NCBI GenBank assembly: GCA_964635875.1
Contig: CAZWRK010000002.1
Span: 49,038-113,037 of the forward strand
DNA from: CAZWRK01 sp964635875
GTDB lineage: Bacteria; Pseudomonadota; Gammaproteobacteria; Burkholderiales; Aquaspirillaceae
DNA length: 64,000 nucleotides
Reading direction: 5' to 3'
Below the pieces are notes generated by a model that saw nothing but the letters and a program-made list of their open reading frames with translations, did no database searches and was not told where the DNA came from. Each line of letters begins with the position of its first letter. Position 1 is the first letter of the stretch. This document shows positions 29,387 through 38,928 of this stretch, in pieces. Position numbers and translations under genes: made by a program.

Positions 29387-32300
29387 TCAATCGCCGGAGA
29401 TGGCCGGGGGCGAATCGGGGGGACGCATCACCCCGTCGTTGAAGACCCTGCGCCCGATCGCCTGGTCCCCATCGACCGGACTGCCATCGGATGCCGAGCG
29501 GGTGAAGGTGCCGCTGTCGAAGGTGGGATCGTCCACGGGGTCCGGGAGGGCCTCCGAGATCACCCGCTCTGCCGACATGACGCTGGACACTTCGATGGCA
29601 GGACCGCTGACCGTGTCCGATGCCGTGCGGGCATAGAAGCTGGACTCCGGGTTCGTGAGCGGCTGCCCGTCCACGGGGAGGGCGGGGTAGCGACGACCCT
29701 CCAGCCACCACCACTTCGGCACCGGGCGGCTCCAGACCTTGAACTCGGGGTCTTCGTGGATCGGCGGGGTCTCGTCGTAGGCGCTGAGGTTGGGGCCGCG
29801 GTGGGGGACACCCATCACGACCCCCATCTGCCTGGAGTACCAGGGTCGGATCTGGAGCGACGTGATAGAGCGGTTTGGCCGGTAGCCGGTGACCCTCCAG
29901 CAGAGGGCGTTGCTCTCCTTCGGGAACACGAGCACGCCATCGGGGTTCGAACGGATGCCGAGGCCCTTGATCCAGGTGGAGCCCCCGTCGTTGGAGAACT
30001 CCCAGAGGATCGAATCATCGAAGATCGACAAGCGATCGACCTTCCAGGTGTCGGTGGAAGCACCGCCCTGGATGAGCCTCACCCTGACCATCTCGTCCGG
30101 GGCGTTCGCTTCGACCTCGCCCGTGGGGGTGCCAGGGGTGTGGCGGAAGACCGGCCCCATCGGGCCGAACTGCATCCCGGTCGGAGCGCCGTTGTCCATG
30201 AGGCTCTGGCGCTTCCAAAGCTGGTAGCCACCACGGTCGAACTGACCAAGCTGGTAGCTGATGTACCACTCGGCGGTCTCGCCCTTCTTGACGTACCGCT
30301 CCTTCTCGGCCAGCACCTCCCCGTCGGTGCCGATGATCTGGAGCACCAAGGGTCCGCTCATGTCGGTGACGGCGGTGACCCGAGCAGCAGCGTGGATCTG
30401 GCCCTCGGGGCTCGTGGCAGCCTGGGGCGATTCGATGCCGCCGCTGTTCTGGGCGGTGAGGGTCGGTTCGCTGCCGTCCCGGTACGAGAAGACGGGCGTG
30501 GGCAGGGGGCGCATGATGCTGCTGCCGATGCCGGTGCCGCCACCGGAGGACGGGGGCGAGGCGGCGCTCTCCACGTTCCGAGAGATCGTCACCGCGTACT
30601 CGGTGGGCTCGTACCCAAGCTGGGCATCACCGTAGGCGTGCCAGCGGGTCTCGTCGTCCCAGACGTTCATCGACAGGCGCTCGTCCTGGAAGCTGTCGTC
30701 GGGGATGATCTGCTGGGCGTTCGTCTGGTGGGCGGCGAACTGGATGGCACGAACCGGGTGGGTGGACGAGAACACCTTGCTCGTGGCCGTGGAGACACCG
30801 TTGCCGTTGAACATGCGGCCAGGGTCGATGTTCCAGGTGTAGCCGTCCACGAGGCTGTCGTCGTCGTGGAACCGCTCCATGTAGACCTGGGTGTCGTCGT
30901 CGCTCTCCCAGTCCGTTCGGTAGACCTGGATCTGCTTGAGGGCGACGAAGTACCCGACCTTCGACTCGTCCACCACGTCGAACTCGTCGTAGACGTGCTG
31001 GCCGATGTCCCGGAACCGAGGGGCGCTGTGGCCCGCCTGCCACGGCTGCATCCCGAAGAGCCAGGAGGTCTCCCTCATCTTCGAAGAGTGCCGAACGTCC
31101 CGGACGATCTGGGCGGCGGTCGGAGGGGTTGCCGGGACACTCCGGCCACCCCAGAAGGGGGTGTCGAAGAACTGGGAGCTTGCCCCGAGGAACATGCCGT
31201 GGCGCAGCCCTCCCCACTGGCTCTGGGCGGGCTTCGTTGGGCGGGAGGTGTTCAGCCCGGAGATGTCCGGGGGGAAGATCTTGACGTGGCGGCGAACCGG
31301 CAGGAAGGACTCCATCGGCTCGGGGGTGAGGTTGGTGAACTCCAGATTGAGGTACTTCACCCTCTGCGGGGGCATCTTCACGAAACCCTTGGTCACCCGG
31401 TAGTCGCGCTCCACCGGATGCCAGTTGACGGTCTCCCACTGGCTCGGAGCCCCGCCGCGGAATCCGAACTCGTCCAGCCCCGAGAAGCTCGGGTGGTAGC
31501 GGAGGACGGAACTGGTCGTGTAGTCCGGGATGCCTGAGCCGGGGCGGGAAGCGAGGACGTAGGAGTCGAAGTTCTCAGCGGTCACGTCGATCGGGTCGGC
31601 GCTCCAGCCGACCTTGAGGAAGGCTCCGGTCAGCGTGATGTCTGACCCAGGGAAGTTGGGGAGTCCACCGAGGTACAGGTTGTCGTGGCTGGCGAACTCA
31701 CCTCGGACGAGGTCGTCGCCGGTCGTCACGACCCCGTCGGTCAGGGTGGCGATGTGGAGCCGGTTGGTGGCCTTGTCGTACCAGGCGTTGATGTAGCGGG
31801 AGCCTCCGACGCCAGCGTCCAGTGGCGCTGAGGCGATGGAGATGATGTTCCCCTCGCTGTCTGCTGCCACGGCGAAAGCCTTGGCCCGAGAGTCCGAGGG
31901 ATCGAAGCCGACGACGACGCTGAACCCGGTCAGGGAGCTTGCGAGGATCTTGAGGTCGCCCGAGGCAACCGTCGGGGTCGTAGAGGTGTAGCGGAAGCCC
32001 ATCCACCAGTCGTCGGCGTTCGGGTCGAACTGGAGATCTCCGTTGTCGAAGCGGACCCAGGAGGCACCGGAATCGGAGAACTTGATGCCACTGGAGGTTC
32101 GGTACACGACGCCGGAGGTCGCGTAGTCCAGGGGGTCTTCGGATGCCACGAACGGCCCGTACTTGTCGTCGTTCGACCAGTAGATGTTCATGTGGGAGCC
32201 CGAGCGGGCCGGGTCCAGGTACAGCGTGTCCACGACCTGCGGCTGGCCGTCGGGGGTTCGGAGATCCAGGTAGAGGTTGACCACGGCCCGGTTGGTGGGC

Positions 32301-34159
32301 ATGGGCTCGCACTTCCAGGTGGCCGAACTCTGATCCAGGAGGTTGCGGGCACGGCGCTGCGAGACATCCAGGACCACGGTGCTGCCGAAGGCATCGACGG
32401 TCGTGGCGAAGCCGTTGCCGAGGTCTTCGTCGGGAGCAGGGATGTCCTCTCGGCCACGAAGCCGGTAGCCGATGTCCCAGTTCTTCACCGCCAGCGAGTA
32501 GGGGGAGAACGCACCGGAACTCGTCCTCGGGGCGATGCCCCGGTTGATGCGCCGGAGGATGACCCTGAGGCGGCTGGTGCGGATGGCCTGCACCGTGTCG
32601 GAGCATCGCTGCCAGTGGCCCTCCAGGTAGTGCTGGGGGTGGATGTCCCCCCTCGGGGGAGTCCGGGGGAACCGCTGAGGATAGGACTGGGCCACGGTCC
32701 AGGTGCGAAGGCTCACCCACTGTCCGAGCGAGGGGTCGAAGGCTTGGACCTCGGCGGTGTGGGGGAACCGGGCCACGTCCAGGGAGATGTAGTTCACCAA
32801 CTGCTCGGTGCGGAGGCGAACCTCCACCACCTCAGCGGTGCCATCCTCCTGGGGGCGCTCGGGGGTGGCCCAGAAGTTCTGCCGGGTCTTCCGGGTGCCA
32901 TCAAAGAGGGCGTGCTGGCCGGGGTCCAGAGCGGCCCACCCGTCGTAGAAGATCCCGGCAGGGATCTGGCCGTAGGGCGGCGGCGGGATCTCCGGGTCTC
33001 GGATGTAGTCGGACTCGTTGAAGTAGACGGGGATGAAGGGGCCGCGGCGGGCGTCGGCGTAGGGATGGCGCACGAGGATGCCGTCGGACATGGCACGCCC
33101 GGAGAGCACGCTCTTGAGGTTGATGACCGCGAGATCCGCCGTGTAGATCCACGGGGTTCCGTTCGACATGATGATGGCCCGGAGCCCGTAGTTGCTCGTG
33201 GTGCCGTCGTCGGCCAGGTTGTAGGCCATCGCCCCCGAGATGTGCCCGACGTGGCTCCACGCCTCGCCCTGGTACGAGGTGAAGGGAGGGCGGCGCTTGT
33301 TCCACACGGAGCCGTTCTCGGCAACCCTCTGGACGATCCTCCACCATTCGCTGTCGGAGGCAGCGTCCCTCAGGGAGATCTCGGTGAGGTGTGGCCGACC
33401 GAGGGGGCTGATGCGAAGGATGGAGTCGGCGGGCTTGAGGACGTTCAGTACGCGCGTGAGGTCGTACCGCTCTTCGGCGGTGATGGCCCTCTTGGGGGTC
33501 ACGGTGAAGGTGACCCTGGCCGGAGAGCCGATCGGGTCGCTGCCGTCGGACTCCAGATCGGAGTAGTCCCCGAGGGCTTCGACCGAGGCGTAGGTGCCGA
33601 CGGCCTCCAGGTCGGCGTAGCTCGTGATCGCACGGTCCTCGGTGACGAAGGACTCGTAGATGTCGCACTCGGCGTTCAGCAGGGCCTCTGCCGCAAGCTG
33701 GAGGCCGACGGGGGTGGCCCCGAAGTTGATCGCACGGGCGAGTTGCTCCATGCGGGATCGGTAGCTGTCGTCCAGCGCCCCGATCTCTTCCCACTCGTCC
33801 TCATCGAAGGTGTCGGTGGTGGGGTTGCCGGGCAGGATCTCGGCCTGCCTGCGAGGGGCTCCGAAGAGGGCACCGTAGAAGCGGTCCAGGTCGTAGAAGT
33901 GCGACCCTCCGACCGAGTGCTGGAGCCGGGCGAGCACCTGAGCCGTCACCAGGCGTCCGACGCCCGCATCACCGAGAAGGCCCTGGATGAACCGGGACAG
34001 GTTGCTCTCCGGCGAGAGGTCGTAGAGGTCTGGGTCGAAGTGGGCGAGGCGGGAGCGGTTCCTCTGGGGAGGCGAGATCGGGTTGGTGACCTCTTCCATC
34101 CCATCGACCTGAGGGACGCGAGAGAGCCCCTGCTGGGCGATGATGGGGGAGTCAGCCAC
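29387..34159 (-). CDS. Large minor tail/structural protein, 1590 aa
   Basis: The biggest gene in the window. It starts at GTG 34159, overlapping the 42-aa gene. The N-terminal region (about 20-165) holds a conserved phage tail signature: HFDPDLYDLSPESNLSRFI, LLGDAGVGRLV and GSHFYDLDRFYGALFG, known from actinophage minor tail proteins located after baseplate genes. The remainder is beta-rich with jelly-roll-like segments (for example GDAQLGYEPTEYAVTISRNV and LVLQIIGTDGEVLAEKERYV) and may hold carbohydrate-binding modules. It is the last structural gene, after baseplate J, consistent with a peripheral baseplate or receptor-contacting role. No enzymatic motif was seen. Confidence 0.8.
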   Translation of the reverse strand: MADSPIIAQQGLSRVPQVDGMEEVTNPISPPQRNRSRLAHFDPDLYDLSPESNLSRFIQGLLGDAGVGRLVTAQVLARLQHSVGGSHFYDLDRFYGALFGAPRRQAEILPGNPTTDTFDEDEWEEIGALDDSYRSRMEQLARAINFGATPVGLQLAAEALLNAECDIYESFVTEDRAITSYADLEAVGTYASVEALGDYSDLESDGSDPIGSPARVTFTVTPKRAITAEERYDLTRVLNVLKPADSILRISPLGRPHLTEISLRDAASDSEWWRIVQRVAENGSVWNKRRPPFTSYQGEAWSHVGHISGAMAYNLADDGTTSNYGLRAIIMSNGTPWIYTADLAVINLKSVLSGRAMSDGILVRHPYADARRGPFIPVYFNESDYIRDPEIPPPPYGQIPAGIFYDGWAALDPGQHALFDGTRKTRQNFWATPERPQEDGTAEVVEVRLRTEQLVNYISLDVARFPHTAEVQAFDPSLGQWVSLRTWTVAQSYPQRFPRTPPRGDIHPQHYLEGHWQRCSDTVQAIRTSRLRVILRRINRGIAPRTSSGAFSPYSLAVKNWDIGYRLRGREDIPAPDEDLGNGFATTVDAFGSTVVLDVSQRRARNLLDQSSATWKCEPMPTNRAVVNLYLDLRTPDGQPQVVDTLYLDPARSGSHMNIYWSNDDKYGPFVASEDPLDYATSGVVYRTSSGIKFSDSGASWVRFDNGDLQFDPNADDWWMGFRYTSTTPTVASGDLKILASSLTGFSVVVGFDPSDSRAKAFAVAADSEGNIISIASAPLDAGVGGSRYINAWYDKATNRLHIATLTDGVVTTGDDLVRGEFASHDNLYLGGLPNFPGSDITLTGAFLKVGWSADPIDVTAENFDSYVLASRPGSGIPDYTTSSVLRYHPSFSGLDEFGFRGGAPSQWETVNWHPVERDYRVTKGFVKMPPQRVKYLNLEFTNLTPEPMESFLPVRRHVKIFPPDISGLNTSRPTKPAQSQWGGLRHGMFLGASSQFFDTPFWGGRSVPATPPTAAQIVRDVRHSSKMRETSWLFGMQPWQAGHSAPRFRDIGQHVYDEFDVVDESKVGYFVALKQIQVYRTDWESDDDTQVYMERFHDDDSLVDGYTWNIDPGRMFNGNGVSTATSKVFSSTHPVRAIQFAAHQTNAQQIIPDDSFQDERLSMNVWDDETRWHAYGDAQLGYEPTEYAVTISRNVESAASPPSSGGGTGIGSSIMRPLPTPVFSYRDGSEPTLTAQNSGGIESPQAATSPEGQIHAAARVTAVTDMSGPLVLQIIGTDGEVLAEKERYVKKGETAEWYISYQLGQFDRGGYQLWKRQSLMDNGAPTGMQFGPMGPVFRHTPGTPTGEVEANAPDEMVRVRLIQGGASTDTWKVDRLSIFDDSILWEFSNDGGSTWIKGLGIRSNPDGVLVFPKESNALCWRVTGYRPNRSITSLQIRPWYSRQMGVVMGVPHRGPNLSAYDETPPIHEDPEFKVWSRPVPKWWWLEGRRYPALPVDGQPLTNPESSFYARTASDTVSGPAIEVSSVMSAERVISEALPDPVDDPTFDSGTFTRSASDGSPVDGDQAIGRRVFNDGVMRPPDSPPAISGD

Positions 34160-34280
34160 GGACGGAGCCCCCGAGGTCTTCCCAGTCGATCTTGGCGTGC
34201 TTCGCCAACTCCAGGATCGCCTTGCAGATGCCAGCCACGACCAGCGTGGCGATGACGGCGGTGCGGAAGATGGTCTTCAT
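34152..34280 (-). CDS. Small single-pass membrane protein, 42 aa
   Basis: Begins at ATG 34280, overlapping the stop of the baseplate-J gene (TGATG), and its TGA overlaps the GTG of the 1590-aa gene. After a basic start (MKTIFR) comes one hydrophobic segment (TAVIATLVVAGICKAIL), then a mixed polar tail (KHAKIDWEDLGG). Tight coupling on both sides supports it as real. It could be a virion or lysis-related membrane peptide, or a spanin-like or holin-like factor; unknown. Confidence 0.65.
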   Translation of the reverse strand: MKTIFRTAVIATLVVAGICKAILELAKHAKIDWEDLGGSVRG

Positions 34281-36085
34281 CAGATGGTCCCCCAGGAGTT
34301 CTGAGCACGAACGTCCAGCGTGATCTCGTTCAGCACCGGGGTCTCGGAGTCCCCGGCCATCACGTCCAAGGCCCTGCGCGGTGCATCGACGCCTGCGGGA
34401 GAGGCGTAGGTCTCCACCACGCCACCGGCTGCGCTGACCCTCTGGATGGCGTAGGCCGAGGGGTTGTCGGCGTCGGTGAGGAACCGGATGGAGTCCACCC
34501 CAGCGACACTGTGGGCGACGTACAGGAGGTCCGACGCCTGGAGCACGCTGTTGAAGCCGCTGGAGTCGATGAACCGAGAGAGGGCCTGGAACAGTTCGTC
34601 CTCCACCTGGGCCTGCGTGTAGCCGCGGGTGAGGATCACGGCGAAGTGGAGGTTGAGCCTCAGCAGCGTCCCCTGATGCACCCACACGTCCTGGTTGAGC
34701 ACCCGCCACCGGCCACCGATGGCAGCTTCGATGCTCCGGGGCACCTCGTTGTAGGAGTAGTCCACCGTGAAGACGCTGAGGTCGGCGGGGTCGGCCAGAG
34801 CGGAGCCGTTGGCCTGCGAGCGGAGTTCGATCCCGGCCAGGGAGCGTGGTGCCTGGCCCTTGTTGGTGATGTCGTAGACCAGCCAGTAGTGCGTGCCTTC
34901 GATGTAGGTCTTGCCGTCGATCTGGATCTGACCATCGACCGACGGGTCCACGACAGGGACCAGGGGGTAGGGGATGAAGAAGTTGCCGTCGGTCGGGTGG
35001 ACCTCGGTGCTCCGGTAGAAGTTCGTCCTCAGCAGAGAGTCGCCGGGCGTCGTGTTGAACTGCCGATTCTCATCGAAGACCAGGGTGGAGGTGGCCTCCT
35101 TGACCCGCTCCCCGCGGACGTACACGTCCACCCGGTTGGTGATGCCATTCACGAGGTCGTTCCGGCTCGCCAGGGGGACGTATTCGAACTCCAGGTCGTA
35201 GATCCCGTCGTCCATGCCTCCGGCAACGGCGGTGATCTCCGGGGGGTCGCCGGGAGATCCGGGGGCGTAGTCCACCGTGTAGTTCACGTTCTCGGTGAGC
35301 ACGTCGCCGCCGTTGAGGTCGGCCCCGAGCATGGCCGAGTCGGGGACGATGTAGGCGGCGTCCTGGACGGTGGAGGTAGCCGTGCCGCCCGAGACTTCGA
35401 TCCGCTCCCGGAAGCGCCGCACGGAGCCCACCACGTTCACCTGGGTCACGTCGGGGTCGTCCAGGGCCACGCCGGAGAACATCTGATGGGTGCCAGCCAG
35501 CGAGCGGAAGACGGTCTCCCGGAAGCGGCGACGGAGGTGCTCGTCGCTCTCGGCATCCACGCCGCCCGTGAACGACGTGGGGTTGGTCACGGCGGTCACC
35601 CCGGCGATGGCCGTGCGACGGACGGTGAGGTCGTTGGCGCTCACGTTGCCATCTGCCCCGGCGTTCACGGCGATGGCCGGAACCGTCACGCTCAGTTCCC
35701 CTGACGGGATGACGGCCTCGTAGAGCGTGGAGACACTGACCACCGGATCGCTGGAGGGATCGTTCTGGACCTGGGAGGCCGCGGGGATGCGGACAGAGGT
35801 GGCCGAAGGGGAGGGGCGGGAGAACACAAGCTCCCCGGACGACCGCCTTGCGGGGAGCCGGGAGAAGCCGAAGAGGCGCACCATCTCGTCCAGGTCGGCC
35901 CCGCTCTTCGCGTCCAGGTCGTAGGCGTACTGGTGGAGGTAGCTGTCGATGTCGCGCTCTGCGATGGCCTCGGCCACCGGGTCGTAGATCTTGCGGGCCA
36001 GCGAACCGATGCCCACGTCGATCGAACGATCCGACGCCTGGAGCGAGGCAAGCATGTCCTGGAGGATTTCGTCTTGGCGTGCCAT
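34280..36085 (-). CDS. Baseplate J-like protein
   Basis: A 601-aa wedge protein of the baseplate J/gp47 family that helps anchor the baseplate and connect tail fibres. The N-terminal DEILQDMLASLQASDRSIDV and SLARKIYDPVAEAIAER match the usual helical opening, followed by ARRSSGELVFSRPSPSA and the beta-rich domain with IPAASQVQNDP, AVIPSGELSVTVPAIAVNAG and ESDEHLRRRFRETVFRSLAG, a highly characteristic baseplate J motif. The C-terminal half is beta-rich. It lies next to the gp25-like wedge gene, as in most contractile-tailed phages. Confidence 0.9.
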   Translation of the reverse strand: MARQDEILQDMLASLQASDRSIDVGIGSLARKIYDPVAEAIAERDIDSYLHQYAYDLDAKSGADLDEMVRLFGFSRLPARRSSGELVFSRPSPSATSVRIPAASQVQNDPSSDPVVSVSTLYEAVIPSGELSVTVPAIAVNAGADGNVSANDLTVRRTAIAGVTAVTNPTSFTGGVDAESDEHLRRRFRETVFRSLAGTHQMFSGVALDDPDVTQVNVVGSVRRFRERIEVSGGTATSTVQDAAYIVPDSAMLGADLNGGDVLTENVNYTVDYAPGSPGDPPEITAVAGGMDDGIYDLEFEYVPLASRNDLVNGITNRVDVYVRGERVKEATSTLVFDENRQFNTTPGDSLLRTNFYRSTEVHPTDGNFFIPYPLVPVVDPSVDGQIQIDGKTYIEGTHYWLVYDITNKGQAPRSLAGIELRSQANGSALADPADLSVFTVDYSYNEVPRSIEAAIGGRWRVLNQDVWVHQGTLLRLNLHFAVILTRGYTQAQVEDELFQALSRFIDSSGFNSVLQASDLLYVAHSVAGVDSIRFLTDADNPSAYAIQRVSAAGGVVETYASPAGVDAPRRALDVMAGDSETPVLNEITLDVRAQNSWGTI

Positions 36086-36513
36086 CAGTTCTCCAGGGTG
36101 GTGACGAGGGTGATCTCCCGCTGGGAGAGGGTCTTGAGGACGATGCGAAGATGCAGCTTCGTCATCTCCGGCACGACATCCACCCCGATCACTCGGTCGA
36201 TCACCTCTCCGGTGCCGTACCGAGAGCGCCGCCCCTGGAGGGCGTCGCGCCCGATCCGGTCCTTCTGGATGGCAGCGTAGTTGGAGATGATCCGGCGAAC
36301 CTCGGCTGTGACCCGTGCCTGGGTCGCCTCATCGACCTGGCCCCCGATGAAGCTCGGGAGCAGGCTCCCCCAGCGGGGATGGAAGCGGTCGATGCCGAGG
36401 GGCTCGGAGATGGCGTACAGGAGATCCTGGCGCAGCTTCTCTGGCCCGGTCACCATCGCGTAGGAGCCGGAGGTCAGAACGATGTCGCCGTCGGTGAGCC
36501 GGAAGGTCTGCAT
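36085..36513 (-). CDS. gp25-like baseplate wedge protein
   Basis: A 142-aa protein of the gp25/W-type wedge family. The typical features are LRQDLLYAISEPLGIDRFHP, GSLLPSFIGGQVDEATQARV and EVRRIISNYAAIQKDRI, ending in a beta-sheet section (KLHLRIVLKTLSQREITLVT). It packs against the baseplate J product, whose start overlaps its stop. The ATG at 36513 lies two bases after the TAAGAAGTG box of a late-promoter-like element, so its mRNA may be nearly leaderless. Confidence 0.88.
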   Translation of the reverse strand: MQTFRLTDGDIVLTSGSYAMVTGPEKLRQDLLYAISEPLGIDRFHPRWGSLLPSFIGGQVDEATQARVTAEVRRIISNYAAIQKDRIGRDALQGRRSRYGTGEVIDRVIGVDVVPEMTKLHLRIVLKTLSQREITLVTTLEN

Positions 36514-36515
36514 CT

Positions 36516-36551
36516 CACTTCTTACGGAGGTCTCGGGGGCCGTTGGACAGG
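36516..36551 (-). promoter_or_regulatory. Late-promoter-like element, copy 1
   Basis: Minus strand CCTGTCC...GAG...CCGTAAGAAGTG: CCTGTC, 11 nt, GAG, 7 nt, TAAGAAGTG. It ends 2 nt before the gp25-like ATG. Nearly identical to copy 2 in length and ends. Confidence 0.65.
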
Positions 36552-36552
36552 A

Positions 36553-36771
36553 TCAGCCCGCAGCGAGGCTCCATGCCAACGCCTCGGCTTCCAGGTCGGC
36601 TGGGGTAAGGCCCACGGCGTTGGCTGCATCTTCGATGGGCCAGAGGCCCAGGACGACGTTGAGGGTGGCTGCCACGCCCTCGGGAGGGAGTGGGGCATGG
36701 GGCACCTCCACTGTCTCGTCGCTCAGGAGGGTTCCGTCCTCGGCGTAGCGCATGACACGAAGGGCTGGCAT
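36553..36771 (-). CDS. Small tail-region protein, 72 aa
   Basis: ATG 36771 overlaps the stop of the fibre-like gene. Beta N-terminus (PALRVMRYAEDGTLLSDETV), Pro-rich middle, then a helix (TLNVVLGLWPIEDAANAVGL) and DLEAEALAWSLA. No known family is recognised. It ends immediately before copy 1 of the late-promoter-like element, so it is the last gene of the upstream tail operon. Confidence 0.68.
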   Translation of the reverse strand: MPALRVMRYAEDGTLLSDETVEVPHAPLPPEGVAATLNVVLGLWPIEDAANAVGLTPADLEAEALAWSLAAG

Positions 36772-37688
36772 CACGACCTCCCCAGGAACAGGACGCCGTA
36801 TTGAGCGATTGCCCACGTCGTCGCACCTGCCGCCGACGAGATGCCATAGGCGCTCACATCACCCATCGTCGCCCCCTGGCCGGTGATGATGAGCGCCGTG
36901 CGGTTCAGCAGGGACGTGGACGCGCCGAAGCCGCCCGTGTAGGGCTGGGTGACGGTCACGGTGCAAGTCCCGGCGTTGGTGGACGGGTTGTGCAGGACGA
37001 GGACGTTCCCAGGGTTCAGCACCATCGTCGTGGCCGTGTAGACGAGGGCGATGGAGTCTCCGGCGACGGCCAGCGACGTGACCGGCGTGCCGGTCGGCAG
37101 GCCCGTGGCCGGGTCGATGGCGTACTCGTAGAGGTTGAGCACCTGGCCCGCGGTCAGGTTCGTGGCCGTGATGTTCACCCCGATGTCCGTCAGGGTGCCG
37201 GAGCGGGTGATCCTGACGGCGTTCGCCCCACCAAGGGCCAAGGCAGAGGCGGTCGTGGTGGCAGACGAATCGTTCACGAACGAACCGAAGTTCGTCGCCC
37301 CCGGCCCCCACAGGGACGCCTGGACGACAGGGAACCCCCTTGCCGTGCTGGCGATCTTGTCTCGGGTCACGGCATCAGAGGCGATCTCGGAGTTGCCCAC
37401 CGCTCCAGCGGCGATCTCGGCTGCCGTGACGGCATCGGCAGCGATCTCGTCGGTGCCCACGGCCCCAGAGGCGATCTCGCTGGACCCCACGGCTCCTGCG
37501 GCGATCATGGCCGATGTGACGGCATCATTGGCGATGGTCGGGTTGGGGTACGAGCCGGTGAGGCTGCCGCCTGCCGCCAGGCCGTCGATGCCGATCAGGT
37601 TCCAGACCGTGCCGGTCCACACCCACGAGCGGTCGCCCGAGGTGTAGGTGTCGCCCACCGAAGGGCTGCCAGGGAAGGTCAGGGCCAT
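36771..37688 (-). CDS. Tail-fibre-like protein with decapeptide repeats, 305 aa
   Basis: The start is ATG 37688 (MALTFPGSPSVGDTY), one base after the upstream stop; longer starts are rejected. Residues 15-35 carry a phage fibre attachment-type segment (DRSWVWTGTVWNLIG). Residues 41-55 hold GSLTGSYPNPTIAND, followed by six decapeptides (56-115) of the form AVGSSEIASG, typical of trimeric beta-helical shafts. The C-terminal 190 residues form a beta-rich head likely to contact the host surface or accessory proteins. The GxYPNPTIAxDAV module is shared with the 345-aa fibre-like protein upstream. Confidence 0.75.
   Translation of the reverse strand: MALTFPGSPSVGDTYTSGDRSWVWTGTVWNLIGIDGLAAGGSLTGSYPNPTIANDAVTSAMIAAGAVGSSEIASGAVGTDEIAADAVTAAEIAAGAVGNSEIASDAVTRDKIASTARGFPVVQASLWGPGATNFGSFVNDSSATTTASALALGGANAVRITRSGTLTDIGVNITATNLTAGQVLNLYEYAIDPATGLPTGTPVTSLAVAGDSIALVYTATTMVLNPGNVLVLHNPSTNAGTCTVTVTQPYTGGFGASTSLLNRTALIITGQGATMGDVSAYGISSAAGATTWAIAQYGVLFLGRS
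37344..37523 (-). repeat. Six 30-nt tandem units encoding decapeptides
   Basis: Encodes residues 56-115 of the fibre-like protein as AV(T/G)xxxIA(A/S)(G/D) units. DNA copies are diverged but keep the 30-nt period, so length could vary between relatives by recombination. Confidence 0.8.
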
Positions 37689-37689
37689 C

Positions 37690-38928
37690 TCAGCGGATCT
37701 CCCGCCAGTTAGCTGAGACTCGCAGGCCGGGAGCACCACCGATGCCCTGGGCGACGACAGAGAGCGTGCCGAGGGCACGGGCGGCACCAGCAGCGTCCAG
37801 AGTGATGGGATAGCGGGCGGTGACGGCCTTCTCGGAGGTTCCCCGCACCGAGCCGGATGAGGGGACGTAGCCGCGCATCAGCACGATGGCAGGGCTGCCC
37901 GAGAGGGTGCCCGCCGTGTTGTATTCGACCGCCGAGTAGGTGGCGTTCACGTCGTTGAACGTGGTGGTGCCCGAGATGGCCTGGCCGATGGCGAGGTACC
38001 ACGCCACGGGGAAGTTGCCGGTCACCACGATGTCGATGGAGTCCAGGACCATCTTGGAGCGGTTGGCGATGGAGTTGAACGTGGTGCGGGGCCGGAGGGA
38101 GAGGATGTGGGTGTCGGCCCCGCTGGCGGCGGTGCCGGTGGCCTCGTAGGAGAACGAGTAGCCGCCGACCTCCTGCTGCCCACCCTCGGAGATGGCAGAG
38201 CAGCAGATGAACTTCATGGAGGCGGTCGCCGTGGTGCCGCCCGTGTATTGCAAGCCCGCCTGGATCGGGAGGCTGGCGTTCTGGATGTAGGGCGACGAGT
38301 CGATGTTGGCGTGATTGAACTCGTGGACGTAGATCAACTGCCCGCCGATGTCGAAGCCCACGCGCACCCGACCGGCGTAGAGCGCCTGGAAGTCGATGGC
38401 GAGGATCTGCATCTTGGTGGCGTCCAGCAGCAGGCCCGAGGGGTTGGCTGATCCTCCGTTGCCGTCCATCGTGTCCAGGTTCCAGTCGTCCTGGTTCACG
38501 ATCTCGTCGCCGTGGTCGGTGTCGCTGTAGAGCACGATGCGCGGTTGGGAGCCAGCCAACTCGAAGCGGATGCCGTTCGCGTTCGTGCCGATCCCGGCGA
38601 ACTTCAACACGTCGGCCACGCCTGAGCCGAACGAGAAGGTGATGAAGAACGCCTGCGAGCGACCGGGCTGGTACCTGATCCACTCGTAGGTCTGCATGTA
38701 GGCGTAGGCCCCCGTGGGGGACGAGGACAGGGCCAAGCTGGCGCAGCGGTTCGTGGAGTCGTGGGTGATGGTCGCCCCGGTGCCACTGGTCAACTGTTCG
38801 AACTGGAGCGGAGCCAGGTCGTAGGTCAACTGGGCATCGAAGGCGTAGGAGGGGTCCGATACCCGAAGGCGAGAGAAGGCATCCAGGTTCGGACCATCGC
38901 TGAGTCCGACCTTCCCAAAGTGGCTCAT
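37690..38928 (-). CDS. Tail structural protein, 412 aa
   Basis: Contains the widespread phage motif LDAFSRLRVSDPSYAFDAQL near the N-terminus, followed by LTYDLAPLQFEQL and RYQPGRSQAFFITFSFG. Proteins with this start occur in tail or fibre loci of many dsDNA phages and are beta-sandwich or lectin-like. The middle resembles a carbohydrate-binding jelly roll (GNGIRFELAG-type strands, GFDIGGQLIYVHEFNHAN). It lies between two fibre-like genes, so a host-recognition or fibre-attachment role is likely but not proven. Confidence 0.72.
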   Translation of the reverse strand: MSHFGKVGLSDGPNLDAFSRLRVSDPSYAFDAQLTYDLAPLQFEQLTSGTGATITHDSTNRCASLALSSSPTGAYAYMQTYEWIRYQPGRSQAFFITFSFGSGVADVLKFAGIGTNANGIRFELAGSQPRIVLYSDTDHGDEIVNQDDWNLDTMDGNGGSANPSGLLLDATKMQILAIDFQALYAGRVRVGFDIGGQLIYVHEFNHANIDSSPYIQNASLPIQAGLQYTGGTTATASMKFICCSAISEGGQQEVGGYSFSYEATGTAASGADTHILSLRPRTTFNSIANRSKMVLDSIDIVVTGNFPVAWYLAIGQAISGTTTFNDVNATYSAVEYNTAGTLSGSPAIVLMRGYVPSSGSVRGTSEKAVTARYPITLDAAGAARALGTLSVVAQGIGGAPGLRVSANWREIR